A stretch of DNA of 64,000 nt from Cordylochernes scorpioides. Its lineage: Eukaryota; Arthropoda; Arachnida; Pseudoscorpiones; Chernetidae. Positions 21,901 to 27,185 of the stretch are shown one piece after another (position 1 is the first letter of the stretch; each line of letters begins with the position of its first letter). The DNA lies in contig CP092872.1 of NCBI GenBank assembly GCA_030710605.1, positions 8,982,230 through 9,046,229 of the forward strand. Reading direction: 5' to 3'. The notes under the pieces are model-generated. The model saw nothing but the letters and a program-made list of their open reading frames with translations. It had not been told where the DNA came from and ran no database searches. Both the position numbers and the translations under genes were made by a program.

Positions 21901-23311
21901 CTCAAGATTTCAGGCATCTCTGCCCTTCTACAGGTGAACATAAATAAATGAATAAAACGTCGCCTGATGCTAAACAGTGTATACACAGTTAAACCTGTCT
22001 ATAGCGCCCCCTCTTGGGACTCACCAAAATAGGTTGCTATAGAGAGGGGGTGCTATAGACAGGTCACTTTTAATGTAAAATGTTTACATTTTAATGTTTA
22101 AAATCAGGCGCGCTATAGAGAGGAAGGCGCTATAGACAGGTTTAACTGTATATATTTTGTTGAAATAGGAACTGTTGTAAATTATTTAATATAGCATTGA
22201 GTTGTGTGAAACATATGTTTATCATCACCTGGGATGTCCAGTCTCGTCTTCCAGTCATCACAGAAAACTGTCCGGCTTGCTTTGAAGCCCCCAAGGTAAG
22301 ATTGAAATAATCACACCATGTCTATTGGGCTATCATTTTCCTGTCTCAATATTTTATTTTATTTTTAATTTACAGTTAAACCTGTCTATAGCGCTCCCTC
22401 TTGGGACTCACCAAAATAGGGTGCTATAGTCAGGTCACTTTTAATGTAAAATGTTAACATTTTGTTGTTTAAAATCGGGCGCTTTAGAGAGGAAGGCGCT
22501 ATTTAGAGCGGGCGCTATAGACAGGTTTAACTGTATATATATATACTAGCCGAATGACCCGGGCAACGCCCGGGTTTTACCCGATTAAATGCTTTTATTC
22601 AAATACTATTCGTTACAAATATAAATTGGCGCCGTGGGTGTCATTCTTGTATAATACATAAATGAGTTTTAAAAATTGTAAAAAAAAAAAGAAAATGCAT
22701 CGGCCGGGAATCGAACCCGGGCCGCCCGCGTGGCAGGCGAGCATTCTACCACTGAACCACCGATGGTTATGAGAAATGGCCATATTTGGGTATTTATTCC
22801 ATTCACAAAGCAAACGGTGACAGAATTAAGAATTGTTGCTTGATTATGACGCTGATAACTGTATATATTAATATATTCTTTTTTTTTTGCTTATCCCTAG
22901 TACACGTGGTTCAAGCTATGATAATCATGGTGGGTAGAAGTAGGTGACTGCTTTTACTGTAAGTGCACCACATGTCTACACATGTGAAAAGCAGTTCGAC
23001 TTTGCACTTATAAATGTGCCTGAGCCCCGTTTGGTTACTTGCACTCGCTGGTGGGGTTGGACTTTTGCAAGAATTGGGGGACATTGGAGCATTTTTTAGT
23101 AGTTATGTCCCGACATCAAGCCATGCTATGTGATGTCCAGGAGAGACACCGGGTGAAGCAGCTCCTGGCCAGCCAAGAAGTGATGTTCCCCAGACTGTTT
23201 ATCTCCCTCAAGGCCGGCCTCAAGCCACTCATGGCCCTCAACAGGACAGGACTGGACGGCAAGTTCACTCTGCCCCAGCACAATGATGATGATGAGGAGG
23301 AAGAGAGCTGA
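3926..23311 (+). CDS. TtcA-like PP-loop tRNA-thiolation ATPase, multi-exon gene (nine exons placed)
   Basis: TtcA enzymes adenylate a tRNA cytidine and insert sulfur (s2C32 in bacteria), using a PP-loop ATPase and an Fe-S cluster held by cysteines. The exons here spell the family in order: SGGKDS PP-loop (exon 3), [10 protein letters not shown] and [11 protein letters not shown] (exon 5), the [17 protein letters not shown] block (exon 7), [11 protein letters not shown] (exon 8) and [13 protein letters not shown] (exon 9). All intron phases agree (0,0,0,1,2,2,0,0). The C-terminus is acidic ([10 protein letters not shown]), with AATAAA at 23315. The two 5' exons are assigned by position, strand and phase, not homology. 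The true start codon and first exon were not found. Introns carry most of the SINEs and MITEs of this half of the window. Family membership is strong; the animal tRNA substrate is unknown. Confidence 0.85.
4056..4216. mobile_element. MITE family B (TIR CAGTTAAACCTGTCTATAG), TA target
   Basis: A short non-autonomous element with near-perfect inverted ends and internal repeats of the CTATAGCGCC box. The ends CAGTT...AACTG abut TA or near-TA. Other copies are at 11660, 21986 and 22373. Confidence 0.8.
4231..5723 (+). mobile_element. Tc1-family DNA transposon (complete ends, dead transposase)
   Basis: Inverted ends CACTGGTGTCCAAAAAATAA and its complement are flanked by TA at 4229-4230 and 5724-5725. 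The 1493-bp length is normal for Tc1. It carries one transposase relic and sits just beyond MITE 4056-4216. Confidence 0.95.
4531..5507 (+). pseudogene. Tc1-like DD34E transposase, inactivated
   Basis: The cut-and-paste transposase relic has an N-terminal helix-turn-helix ([20 protein letters not shown]). A frameshift follows a run of A near 4663-4674. The catalytic part starts with [13 protein letters not shown]. Catalytic residues are the D in FSDESRF, the D in FMDDNARPH and the E in [12 protein letters not shown], with 34 residues between the last two, so it is DD34E. An in-frame TGA at 5280-5282 replaces the usual Trp of the [10 protein letters not shown] block. The frame is then open to a stop at 5505. 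Two lesions in an otherwise readable protein suggest fairly recent death. Confidence 0.92.
5841..6152 (+). CDS. Candidate second exon of the TtcA-like gene (104 codons)
   Basis: Acceptor TTGTGTTGTGTACAG and donor GTTCGT bound a phase-0 exon. It reads [20 protein letters not shown] near the start and [20 protein letters not shown] at the end. It looks coding (no stop, spliced boundaries, mixed composition) but I do not recognise the domain. It would form an N-terminal extension ahead of the PP-loop domain. It could instead belong to a neighbouring gene. Confidence 0.65.
6412..6720 (-). mobile_element. tRNA-derived SINE, near full length
   Basis: Box A-like GGTGGAAGGCTGG, box B GGTTCGATTCCC, the central body and the 3' GGGATAAGC plus A-rich tail are all present on the minus strand. 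Confidence 0.85.
6800..6982. mobile_element. MITE family P (GGACAC repeats), TA target
   Basis: Same family as 8441-8616. Both have internal AGAGGACA and AAAGGACACTTT boxes and imperfect inverted ends next to TA. Confidence 0.65.
7040..7240. mobile_element. Foldback MITE family D
   Basis: Inverted arms carry CACAAGGTAATAAGACCAAA, AATAAATAGTGT and a diverged ACGTTTCGGTAAC-like box, as at 12463, 19940 and 20398. Confidence 0.75.
7444..7700 (-). mobile_element. tRNA-derived SINE, head truncated
   Basis: The body and box B region of the family are present. The sequence leaves the family consensus after GGGTCTTAGG. Confidence 0.75.
7720..7795. mobile_element. MITE family E, terminal fragment
   Basis: It matches the end ATAAAAATAAAGGTCACCTC with TCAAAATAGACGTC, seen complete at 38993-39396. 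Confidence 0.55.
7926..8164. mobile_element. MITE family C (CAGTAAACTCTTCTATAACGC ends), TA target
   Basis: Inverted ends CTTCTATAACGCG and CGCGTTATAGAAG flank several internal CGCGTTATA/CGCGTTGTA boxes, with TA at both sides. It lies 71 bp upstream of the PP-loop exon. Confidence 0.8.
8236..8388 (+). CDS. TtcA-like gene, PP-loop exon
   Basis: It reads [18 protein letters not shown] and then [26 protein letters not shown] is the ATP-pyrophosphatase loop. The donor GTAGGT at 8389 is clear. I chose the acceptor TCCTACAAG at 8235 because it keeps phase 0 with exon 2 and follows a pyrimidine-rich stretch. The frame is open further upstream, so an earlier acceptor is possible. Confidence 0.85.
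8441..8616. mobile_element. MITE family P, TA target
   Basis: Ends CAGTAGAAC and GTTCTACTG are perfect inverted repeats flanked by TA, with internal AGGACACCTC and AAAGGACA boxes. It lies in intron 3. Confidence 0.85.
8625..8935. mobile_element. MITE family E copy
   Basis: It contains AACAAAGCCACAACACCAGC, TAGAGACCATGGTTTC and GAGATTCACAAGGGATCTAA, as in the copies at 38993 and 51757. Confidence 0.75.
9317..9434 (+). CDS. TtcA-like gene, exon 4
   Basis: It reads [20 protein letters not shown] and continues [20 protein letters not shown], the strand/helix after the PP-loop that shapes the ATP site. Acceptor TTGTGTTCCAG, donor GTGGGG. It ends in phase 1; the leftover G joins AT of the next exon to make Asp. 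Confidence 0.9.
9440..10370. repeat. 20-bp minisatellite (TTCTGTTCCATAGG...)
   Basis: Two alternating 20-bp units, TTCTGTTCCATAGGTTCTTG and TTCTGTTCCATAGGGCTTTG, repeat about 45 times and decay at both edges. It starts within 10 bases of the exon 4 donor. Long open frames on both strands are periodicity artefacts. Confidence 0.95.
10694..11102. mobile_element. Foldback MITE family D with a nested non-LTR 3' end
   Basis: The arms of family D are interrupted at 10730-10888 by another repeat. The arm sequence AAATAAAT resumes after the insertion. Confidence 0.7.
10730..10888 (+). mobile_element. Non-LTR 3' end with (CAA)n tail, nested in MITE D
   Basis: The sequence CCATTCCATGAGATCA...GTGTAATATTTACACAAGGG ends in (AAC)n. 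It is the complement of 17055-17320. Confidence 0.6.
11225..11515 (+). mobile_element. tRNA-derived SINE, near full length, plus orientation
   Basis: The best plus-strand copy: GTCGGTGGAAGGATGGTCTA (box A region), GGATCAAATCCCGG (box B region), then the body and CCTGTACCACGTG at the 3' end. Confidence 0.85.
11516..11630 (-). mobile_element. SINE 3' half, opposite orientation to its neighbour
   Basis: It is tail-to-tail with the preceding copy: two SINE 3' ends meet at a T/A-rich junction, giving a local inverted repeat. Confidence 0.75.
11660..12018. mobile_element. MITE family B, internally expanded
   Basis: Same TIRs and TA flanks as 4056-4216, but the unit CCTGTCTATAGC...TTACATTAAAAGTGA is repeated about three times. 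The element is therefore 359 bp against about 160 bp. Confidence 0.85.
12053..12199 (+). mobile_element. SINE 3' half
   Basis: It runs from GGGCTCTGGCATATT to ACTAGGGATAATAATAAAA. It lies 60 bp upstream of TtcA-like exon 5. Confidence 0.7.
12260..12413 (+). CDS. TtcA-like gene, exon 5 (CxxC and HLDD motifs)
   Basis: It reads [20 protein letters not shown] and continues [20 protein letters not shown] then [11 protein letters not shown]. The CSFC pair is the family's first cysteine motif, and LGQHLDD corresponds to the LGHHRDD motif of bacterial TtcA. Acceptor CTGCTACAG, donor GTGAGA, phase 2 exit. Confidence 0.93.
12463..12660. mobile_element. Foldback MITE family D, best preserved
   Basis: Two arms of about 90 bp (AATAAATAGTGTGTGACG, TTTCGGTAACAGCG...) face each other round a loop of roughly 20 bp. 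The plus-strand arm carries CTGAAGA - hairpin GGTAACA/TGTTACC - GAAAC. Confidence 0.85.
12676..13372. mobile_element. Foldback MITE family D, long copy split by a SINE
   Basis: The arms at 12676-12795 and 13250-13372 match family D. The spacer includes a second inverted repeat (TACTGTTATCAAG/CTTGATAACAGTA) and the SINE at 12800-13109. Confidence 0.75.
12800..13109 (-). mobile_element. tRNA-derived SINE, near full length, nested in MITE D
   Basis: It has poly(A), body, box B (GGTTCAATTCCCG) and box A region (GGTGGAAGGATGG). Host MITE sequence flanks both sides. Confidence 0.85.
13395..13615 (+). mobile_element. 3' end of an RNase H-type LINE
   Basis: It shares TTGACTGTATTGACTCATCC, ATTGATGAGCTCTACTC, AAGCTTTACAAGCTTGATACC and GAGTGGAGATAAGAAAGAAG with the element at 14895-15640. 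Much shortened. Confidence 0.7.
13998..14322 (-). mobile_element. tRNA-derived SINE, near full length
   Basis: All family parts are present, including GGTTCGATTCCCA in box B. Some internal differences (CTCTATAGTACACATGG at the 3' end) mark it as an older copy. Confidence 0.82.
14480..14766 (+). mobile_element. 3' end of a LINE with (TTG)n tail
   Basis: It ends AGGGTCAGTGACCCTAAATA then AAGGCTTTTTTG and TTGTTGTTG. The GGGTCAGTGACCC palindrome before a simple-repeat tail is typical of an I/Jockey-type 3' terminus. No coding part remains. Confidence 0.5.
14795..14890 (+). mobile_element. RNase H-type LINE 3' fragment
   Basis: Short copy of the same 3' region as 13395-13615 (GAGTAGTGCTCCCAGTCTTA), facing the coding copy at 14895-15640. 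Confidence 0.55.
14895..15640 (-). pseudogene. Non-LTR retrotransposon 3' part: RNase H domain and C-terminal zinc knuckle
   Basis: The open frame (14927-15640) holds a retroelement RNase [11 protein letters not shown] (catalytic D), [20 protein letters not shown] (H and D) and a C-terminal cysteine motif [20 protein letters not shown]. It ends near KLYKLDTLV. RNase H removes the RNA strand during cDNA synthesis. The reverse transcriptase and first RNase H Asp are missing, so this is a 5'-truncated copy. The tail is (GAAGAA)n rather than poly(A). Fits RNase H-bearing I-group LINEs; exact clade unknown. Related 3' ends are at 13395, 18844, 27860 and 43537. Confidence 0.82.
15797..15882. mobile_element. 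MITE family D, one arm
   Basis: GCTGTTACCGAAACGTCACAC to TTACCTTGTGTTTCTAATC is the right arm only. Confidence 0.6.
15984..16290 (-). mobile_element. tRNA-derived SINE, near full length
   Basis: It has a poly(A), full body, box B and box A region. A flanking repeat (AACCTTAGGGATGAAG, also at 16430 and 9140) suggests insertion into another repeat. Confidence 0.85.
16635..16870. mobile_element. Foldback element family K
   Basis: Arms GCGCCATCTGGTATC and TTTCTACTATCTTTACTGCA face their complements round GGGAGGCTAACTGATAAGCC. The same arms occur at 30040, 38680, 43000, 45575 and 51340. Confidence 0.75.
16970..17032 (+). CDS. TtcA-like gene, exon 6
   Basis: It reads [20 protein letters not shown], matching the FLNMFYGGKMKGMPP region of bacterial TtcA. 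Acceptor TGTTCCATCAG, donor GTAAGT, phase 2 to phase 2. Confidence 0.92.
17055..17320 (-). mobile_element. Non-LTR 3' end with (CAA)n tail
   Basis: Complement of 10730-10888, longer here. Lies in intron 6. Decayed, no coding capacity recognised. Confidence 0.55.
17565..17725. mobile_element. MITE family E, half copy
   Basis: GGTCACCTCTCCCTTTAAAA and ACAAAACCAGCTTTGGCAAA match the left half of 38993-39396. Confidence 0.6.
17853..18341 (+). mobile_element. MITE family F with internal tandem repeats
   Basis: Ends CACTCATGGATAAAACTTAA and its complement. The last 75-100 bp (TTTCAGAGTTATTGTCTGAA...TTTTGTCCATGAG) is repeated four times. It is the likely parent form of the minisatellites at 24320 and 46468. 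Confidence 0.75.
18701..18773 (+). CDS. TtcA-like gene, exon 7
   Basis: It reads (K)[20 protein letters not shown] and ends FAEE, equal to the HIVIRPLAYCREKDI block of TtcA. I chose the acceptor TGTGTCTACAG at 18700. It restores phase 2 with exon 6 and the family spacing, while the earlier AG at 18630 gives a stop. Donor GTAAGA. Confidence 0.9.
18826..19960. mobile_element. MITE family F interrupted by an RNase H-type LINE
   Basis: The F terminus ACACTCATGGACACAACTTA ends at 18845. The matching continuation GTGGAAAGTCTTTC resumes near 19785, so the LINE at 18844-19784 inserted into the MITE. Confidence 0.7.
18844..19784 (-). pseudogene. RNase H-type LINE 3' part, nested in a MITE
   Basis: Frames on the minus strand hold the first catalytic Asp ([20 protein letters not shown]), [10 protein letters not shown] and [15 protein letters not shown], in two frames, plus the C-terminal knuckle region (FPLCTKCHS). 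It reaches further 5' than 14895-15640 and is frameshifted near 19290 and 19530. Tail (AGAAGAAG). Same family as 14895. Confidence 0.8.
19940..20135. mobile_element. Foldback MITE family D
   Basis: Full arms with a paired change in the hairpin: GATAACA/TGTTATC here versus GGTAACA/TGTTACC at 12595. Confidence 0.82.
20398..20665. mobile_element. Foldback MITE family D
   Basis: Arms ACACAAGGTAATAAGACC and ACTGAAACGTTACACAC are present. The spacer shares TTGATAACAGTA with 13190-13220. Confidence 0.8.
20876..20905. mobile_element. MITE family B, single end
   Basis: CAGTTAAACCTGTCTATACC only; the partner end is missing. Confidence 0.45.
21018..21543 (+). mobile_element. Non-autonomous Helitron
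   Basis: 5' TC-(TATA)n-AAAAATGAATG with (TGTT)n. The 3' end has a hairpin ACCCGGGCGTTGCCCGGGT followed by CATTCGGCTAG|T. These are Helitron hallmarks (5' TC, subterminal hairpin, 3' CTRR, A^T target). No Rep/helicase is present. Confidence 0.85.
21986..22148. mobile_element. MITE family B, TA target
   Basis: CAGTTAAACCTGTCTATAG and complement at the ends; inverted relative to 4056-4216. Confidence 0.85.
22242..22295 (+). CDS. TtcA-like gene, exon 8 (second CxxC)
   Basis: It reads [18 protein letters not shown]. The CPAC pair is the second cysteine motif, matching the NLCGSQ region of bacterial TtcA and, with CSFC, a likely Fe-S ligand set. Acceptor GATGTCCAG, donor GTAAGA, phase 0. Confidence 0.92.
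22373..22533. mobile_element. MITE family B, TA target
   Basis: Second copy in intron 8, same orientation as 21986-22148, separated by exon 8. Confidence 0.85.
22546..22680 (-). mobile_element. Helitron 3' end, minus orientation
   Basis: CTAGCCGAATGACCCGGGCA... is the complement of the 3' hairpin end of 21018-21543. The 5' end is not found, so it is truncated. Confidence 0.7.
22696..22766 (-). tRNA. tRNA-Gly (anticodon GCC)
   Basis: The minus strand gives a 71-nt cloverleaf: D arm GTTCAGTGGTAGAAT, anticodon loop with GCC (CTGCCAC), T arm GGGTTCGATTCCC and discriminator A. A T-rich Pol III terminator (ATTTTCTTTTTTTT) follows at once. The first pair of the acceptor stem is C:C instead of the usual G:C, so it may be a slightly decayed copy. 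It lies on the opposite strand inside intron 8 of the TtcA-like gene. Confidence 0.85.
22879..23097 (-). mobile_element. tRNA-derived SINE, head missing
   Basis: 3' tail, body and linker present up to ACATTGGAGCATTTTTT. It stops 43 bp before the last TtcA-like exon. Confidence 0.78.
23141..23311 (+). CDS. TtcA-like gene, last exon
   Basis: It reads [20 protein letters not shown] and ends [15 protein letters not shown]. Acceptor TGTGATGTCCAG. AATAAA at 23315-23320 probably serves as poly(A) signal, overlapping the stop region closely. Confidence 0.92.
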   Translation, partial: ERHRVKQLLASQEVMFPRLFISLKAGLKPLMALNRTGLDGKFTLPQHNDDDEEEES

Positions 23312-23314
23312 CTC

Positions 23315-23320
23315 AATAAA
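23315..23320 (+). terminator. Putative poly(A) signal AATAAA of the TtcA-like gene
   Basis: The hexamer AATAAA starts 4 bases after the stop codon, followed by T-rich sequence. Confidence 0.5.
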
Positions 23321-23387
23321 TTTTATTTATTTTTTTACCTCACTCTCTCTGACAGTACTTCTTGAATTGGTTCTGTGATTCACACAC

Positions 23388-23570
23388 AAGGTAACAAATC
23401 CTAAAATCATTGTTACCAGCTTCAGTCTAAAATCTTATTACCTTGTATTTATAGTCTATAAGCCAAATTGTGCCATATCAAGTGTGAACAAAATTGCCTC
23501 TGCCTTCTTTAAAAAATAGACAACCAGAGACATCAAAGATTCTCCACTTCCTTAAGTTTTGTCCATTCAG
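23388..23570. mobile_element. MITE D arm fused to a family F end
   Basis: ACACAAGGTAACAAATCC and TTATTACCTTGTATTTATAG are D-like. From 23480 the sequence follows the 5' part of family F on the minus strand (TTCCTTAAGTTTTGTCC). Confidence 0.5.
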
Positions 23571-23639
23571 TCTATTCACCAAAAGTCAATGTGATGATCA
23601 CCAGCATCACCAACCCAACTTTGTTCTTCTATTTATCTC

Positions 23640-23850
23640 CTCTAATGCGCCCTCTAGTCTATAAAGAGGGAGCCAAAAGCTTCCCAATGTGCACTAGGTG
23701 CAAAACCGAAGAGGCCACTCCCCAACATATACTAAATTGTATTGGAAAGGACAAAGGATCCCTGTACAGAGAACCAAGAAGAGTTCTTGAACTTCTTTAT
23801 GAGCACGACCTCCAAGATCTTGTCTAATTTAGACTAATAAAATTCATCAT
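23640..23850 (+). pseudogene. LINE C-terminal zinc-knuckle fragment
   Basis: It reads FPMCTRCKTEEATPQHILNC (C-x2-C-x9-H-x4-C), then LYEHDLQDLV-stop. The arrangement equals the C-terminus of the RNase H-type LINE at 14895 but differs in sequence, so it is a related family. Only the 3' end is present. Confidence 0.7.
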
Positions 23851-23929
23851 AAGGTTTTTAGTTGGTCAGCCTCTTTAAAAAAAGAGATTTTTTTTCTCTC
23901 TCTCTCTCTCTGGCGCCCCTGCCCTAGTA

Positions 23930-24217
23930 GAGCACTCAACACGGGCCGCAATCCTGGGGGCTTTCTGCCAGCGTCTCCTGCAGGAAAACAACAACTACAG
24001 CTATTATGTGGAACTCAAATTGGAGATCATCATCCTGCGGGAATTGGCTATGCCAATTATCTGTCTCAACAGCCAGAAGGCGTGCCGGCCATTGGACTCA
24101 GCATAGCTGCAGGCGCATCCTGTTGAAGAGCTTGTGGCGCGCTGGGCTGCCACTGTGGATGTGCCCCGTTCTATCTTTTGAGCTGACCTGCGTCGCAACT
24201 GCTTCTCAGGGCACGAT
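23930..24217 (+). pseudogene. Unidentified coding-like remnant running into the assembly gap
   Basis: After a strong polypyrimidine/AG acceptor (TCTCTCTCTC...CCTAG) one frame reads AILGAFCQRLLQENNNYSYY, VELKLEIIILRELAMPIICL and, past TAG at 24104, HPVEELVARWAATVDVPRSI. A TGA follows, then ADLRRNCFSGHDA up to the Ns. Codon-like composition with two in-frame stops suggests a decayed gene or mobile-element ORF. I do not recognise the family. Confidence 0.35.
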
Positions 24218-24219
24218 GC

Positions 24220-24319
24220 NNNNNNNNNNNNNNNNNNNNNNNNNNNNNNNNNNNNNNNNNNNNNNNNNNNNNNNNNNNNNNNNNNNNNNNNNNNNNNNNN
24301 NNNNNNNNNNNNNNNNNNN
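24220..24319. other. Assembly gap (100 N)
   Basis: Exactly 100 Ns, a placeholder length. It sits at the left edge of the 76-bp array, so the array is probably longer than shown and the two sides need not be truly adjacent. Confidence 0.99.
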
Positions 24320-26008
24320 AACTTTCTTAAGTTTTGTCTATGAGTGTATCTTTCAGAGTTATTGTCTTAATCCCGATATACATGATAAAAGGTACAACTT
24401 CTTAAGTTTGTAAATGAGTGTATCTTTCAGAGTTATTGTCTTAATCCCGATATACATGATAAAAGGTACAAGTTTCTTAAGTTTTGTCCATGAGTGTATC
24501 TTTCAGAGTTATTGTCTTAATCCCGATATACATGATAAAAGGTACAACTTTCTTAAGTTTTGTCCATGAGTGTATCTTTCAGAGTTATTGTCTTAATCCC
24601 GATATACATTATAAAAGGTACAACTTTCTTAAGTTTGTCCATGAGTGTATCTTTCAGAGTTATTGTCTGAATCCCGATATACATGATAAAAGGTACAACT
24701 TTCTTAAGTTTGTCCATGAGTGTATCTTTCAGAATTATTGTCTGAATCCCGATATACATGATAAAAGGTACAACTTTCTTAAGTTTATCCATGAGTGTAT
24801 ATTTCAGAGTTATTGTCTGAATCCCGATACACATGATAAAAGGTACAACTTCCATAAGTTTTGTCCATGAGTGTATCTTTCAGAGTTATTGTCTTAATCC
24901 CGATATACATGATAAAAGGTACAACTTCCTTAAGTTTTAACCATGAGTGTATCTTTCAGAGTTATTGTCTTAATCCCGATATACATGATAAAAGGTACAA
25001 CTTTCTTAAGTTTGTCTATGAGTGTATCTTTCAGAGTTATTGTCTTAATCCCGATATACATGATAAAAGGTACAACTTTCTTAAGTTTGTCCATGAGTGT
25101 ATCTTTCAGAGTTATTGTCTTAATCCCGATATACATGATAAAAGGTACAACTTTCTTAAGTTTGTCTATGAGTTTATCTTTCAGAGTTATTGTCTTAATC
25201 CCGATATACATGATAAAAGGTACAACTTTCTTAAGTTTGTCCATGAGTGTATCTTTCAGAGTTATTGTCTTAATTCCCGATATACATGATAAAAGGTACA
25301 ACTTTCTTAAGTTTTGTCCATGAGTGTATCTTTCAGAGTTATTGTCTTAATCCCGATATACATGATAAAAGGTACAACTTTCTTAAGTTTTGTCCATGAG
25401 TGTATCTTTCAGAGTTATTGTCTTAATCCCGATATACATGATAAAAGGTACAAACTTTCTTAAGTTTGTCCATGAGTGTATCTTTCAGAGTTATTGTCTG
25501 AATCCCGATATACATGATAAAAGGTACAACTTTCTTAAGTTTGTCCATGAGTGTATCTTTCAGAATTATTGTCTGAATCCCGATATACATGATAAAAGGT
25601 ACAACTTTCTTAAGTTTATCCATGAGTGTATATTTCAGAGTTATTGTCTGAATCCCGATACACATGATAAAAGGTACAACTTCCTTAAGTTTTGTCCATG
25701 AGTGTATCTTTCAGAGTTATTGTCTTAATCCCGATATACATGATAAAAGGTACAACTTCCTTAAGTTTTAACCATGAGTGTATCTTTCAGAGTTATTGTC
25801 TTAATCCCGATATACATGATAAAAGGTACAACTTTCTTAAGTTTGTCTATGAGTGTATCTTTCAGAGTTATTGTCTTAATCCCGATATACATGATAAAAG
25901 GTACAACTTTCTAAGTTTGTCCATGAGTGTATCTTTCAGAGTTATTGTCTTAATCCCGATATACATGATAAAAGGTACAACTTTCTTAAGTTTTGTCCAT
26001 GAGTGTAA
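24320..26008 (+). repeat. 76-bp minisatellite derived from MITE family F
   Basis: About 22 units of GAGTGTATCTTTCAGAGTTA / TTGTCTTAATCCCGATATAC / ATGATAAAAGGTACAACTTT / CTTAAGTTTTGTCCAT. A block of about 840 bp (24640-25400 versus 25450-26000) repeats as a higher-order unit with the same private variants. Open frames on both strands are periodicity artefacts. Confidence 0.95.
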
Positions 26009-26576
26009 AATACTCCACGCTCGCGATTCTCTAACGGTTTCTCTCTCTCTTCTTATTCAATTTGCATACTTTTCAAAAACAATTTTTTTTCAGAGTTTTA
26101 TTTAGGAATCCTCTCTATTAATATTATTATTTTTTAATACTTTTATACTGTAGGGATATCATACCCTTGGTATCTTTACTCTGTAATGGAACATTGGAGC
26201 GGCGTAAGGGAATGGTTTGGTTTTAGTCTATCGGTACAATTATATTTTAACATAGTATTTATTAATTTTATTATTTTTTATTAACAGAGTGGTCATTTTT
26301 ATGTTTATATCTTGCGACTCTGTAAATTTCCTTCGTGGCTTATCTTTTGTTTACAATTCATAGTTTGTCCTTCCCTGATATAAATTGTTGTCTCCTTCTG
26401 AAGTTTTTGTCTTCCCTAATTTTCCACGTGGCAATATGTTGAATTATAGCTGGAATATCCCGTGTCTTCTGCGTCTTCGTGCTCTAGTTTGATACAAAAT
26501 GACCTGATCATAACGGTATTAGGTCTCTTCCTCCCTAAAAAAAGCTTTTTATCCCTATATTTTTCACTATTATTTT
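26009..26576. other. AT-rich sequence, nothing recognised
   Basis: No open frame or repeat family was recognised between the minisatellite and the Helitron-like relic. Confidence 0.5.
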
Positions 26577-27185
26577 TGTACTAACGAATGTACCCGGCTT
26601 CGCCCGGTTTTTACACGAGTAAAAGTTTGCCTAACGAACATTTGTTAAAACGATTCTAGCAAACATCCAATCTCTACTGAATCTATACTTGTCAAGATAA
26701 CTTTATGTTTGATACTCTGCTCCACCAAGCTGTACCACACATTACTGTGTTTGAACAAAAGGCAGTTTTGATACCTCAAACATAATTTATTAATGATTAA
26801 ATGTATACAATACATCAAAATGTGACAATTAACAATAAAATTATCCCTACATATATGTCATTTGAATATAACATATGTACAAAACATAGTTATACATACT
26901 TGATGGTAAAATAAACATGCTTCTTCTCTTGTGATTTATAGACAATATTGCAAAAGAGAGAATTTCAATTGAGAAATAATTTTGTAATTATTAAATATCA
27001 TCATGAAATGAATGATATTTGATGATTGATGGTGAACTTAGTAGTGCTAGAACCCCAATTCTGATTTTTTTAATGTTTCAAAAACTTTCCTGGGGATATA
27101 CCTAATAATTTCTCAAATTTTCACAGCGATTGGATGTATGGTTTTGAATCTATCGAGTACAGGCACATTTATATATATATAAATA
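26577..27185 (-). mobile_element. Decayed Helitron, minus orientation
   Basis: CTAACGAATGTACCCGGCTTCG reads as the complement of a Helitron hairpin end. TTTATATATATATAAATA near 27175 resembles the 5' TATA-rich terminus. The 3' CTRR has decayed to TTAG. Confidence 0.55.

Noticed and set aside
24320..26008. CRISPR-like regular array
   Set aside because: Units abut with no unique spacers, and the DNA is eukaryotic.
24484..26105. Open frames of 80-142 codons on both strands over the 76-bp array
   Set aside because: Both strands and several frames are open at once, as expected for a periodic stop-poor unit.
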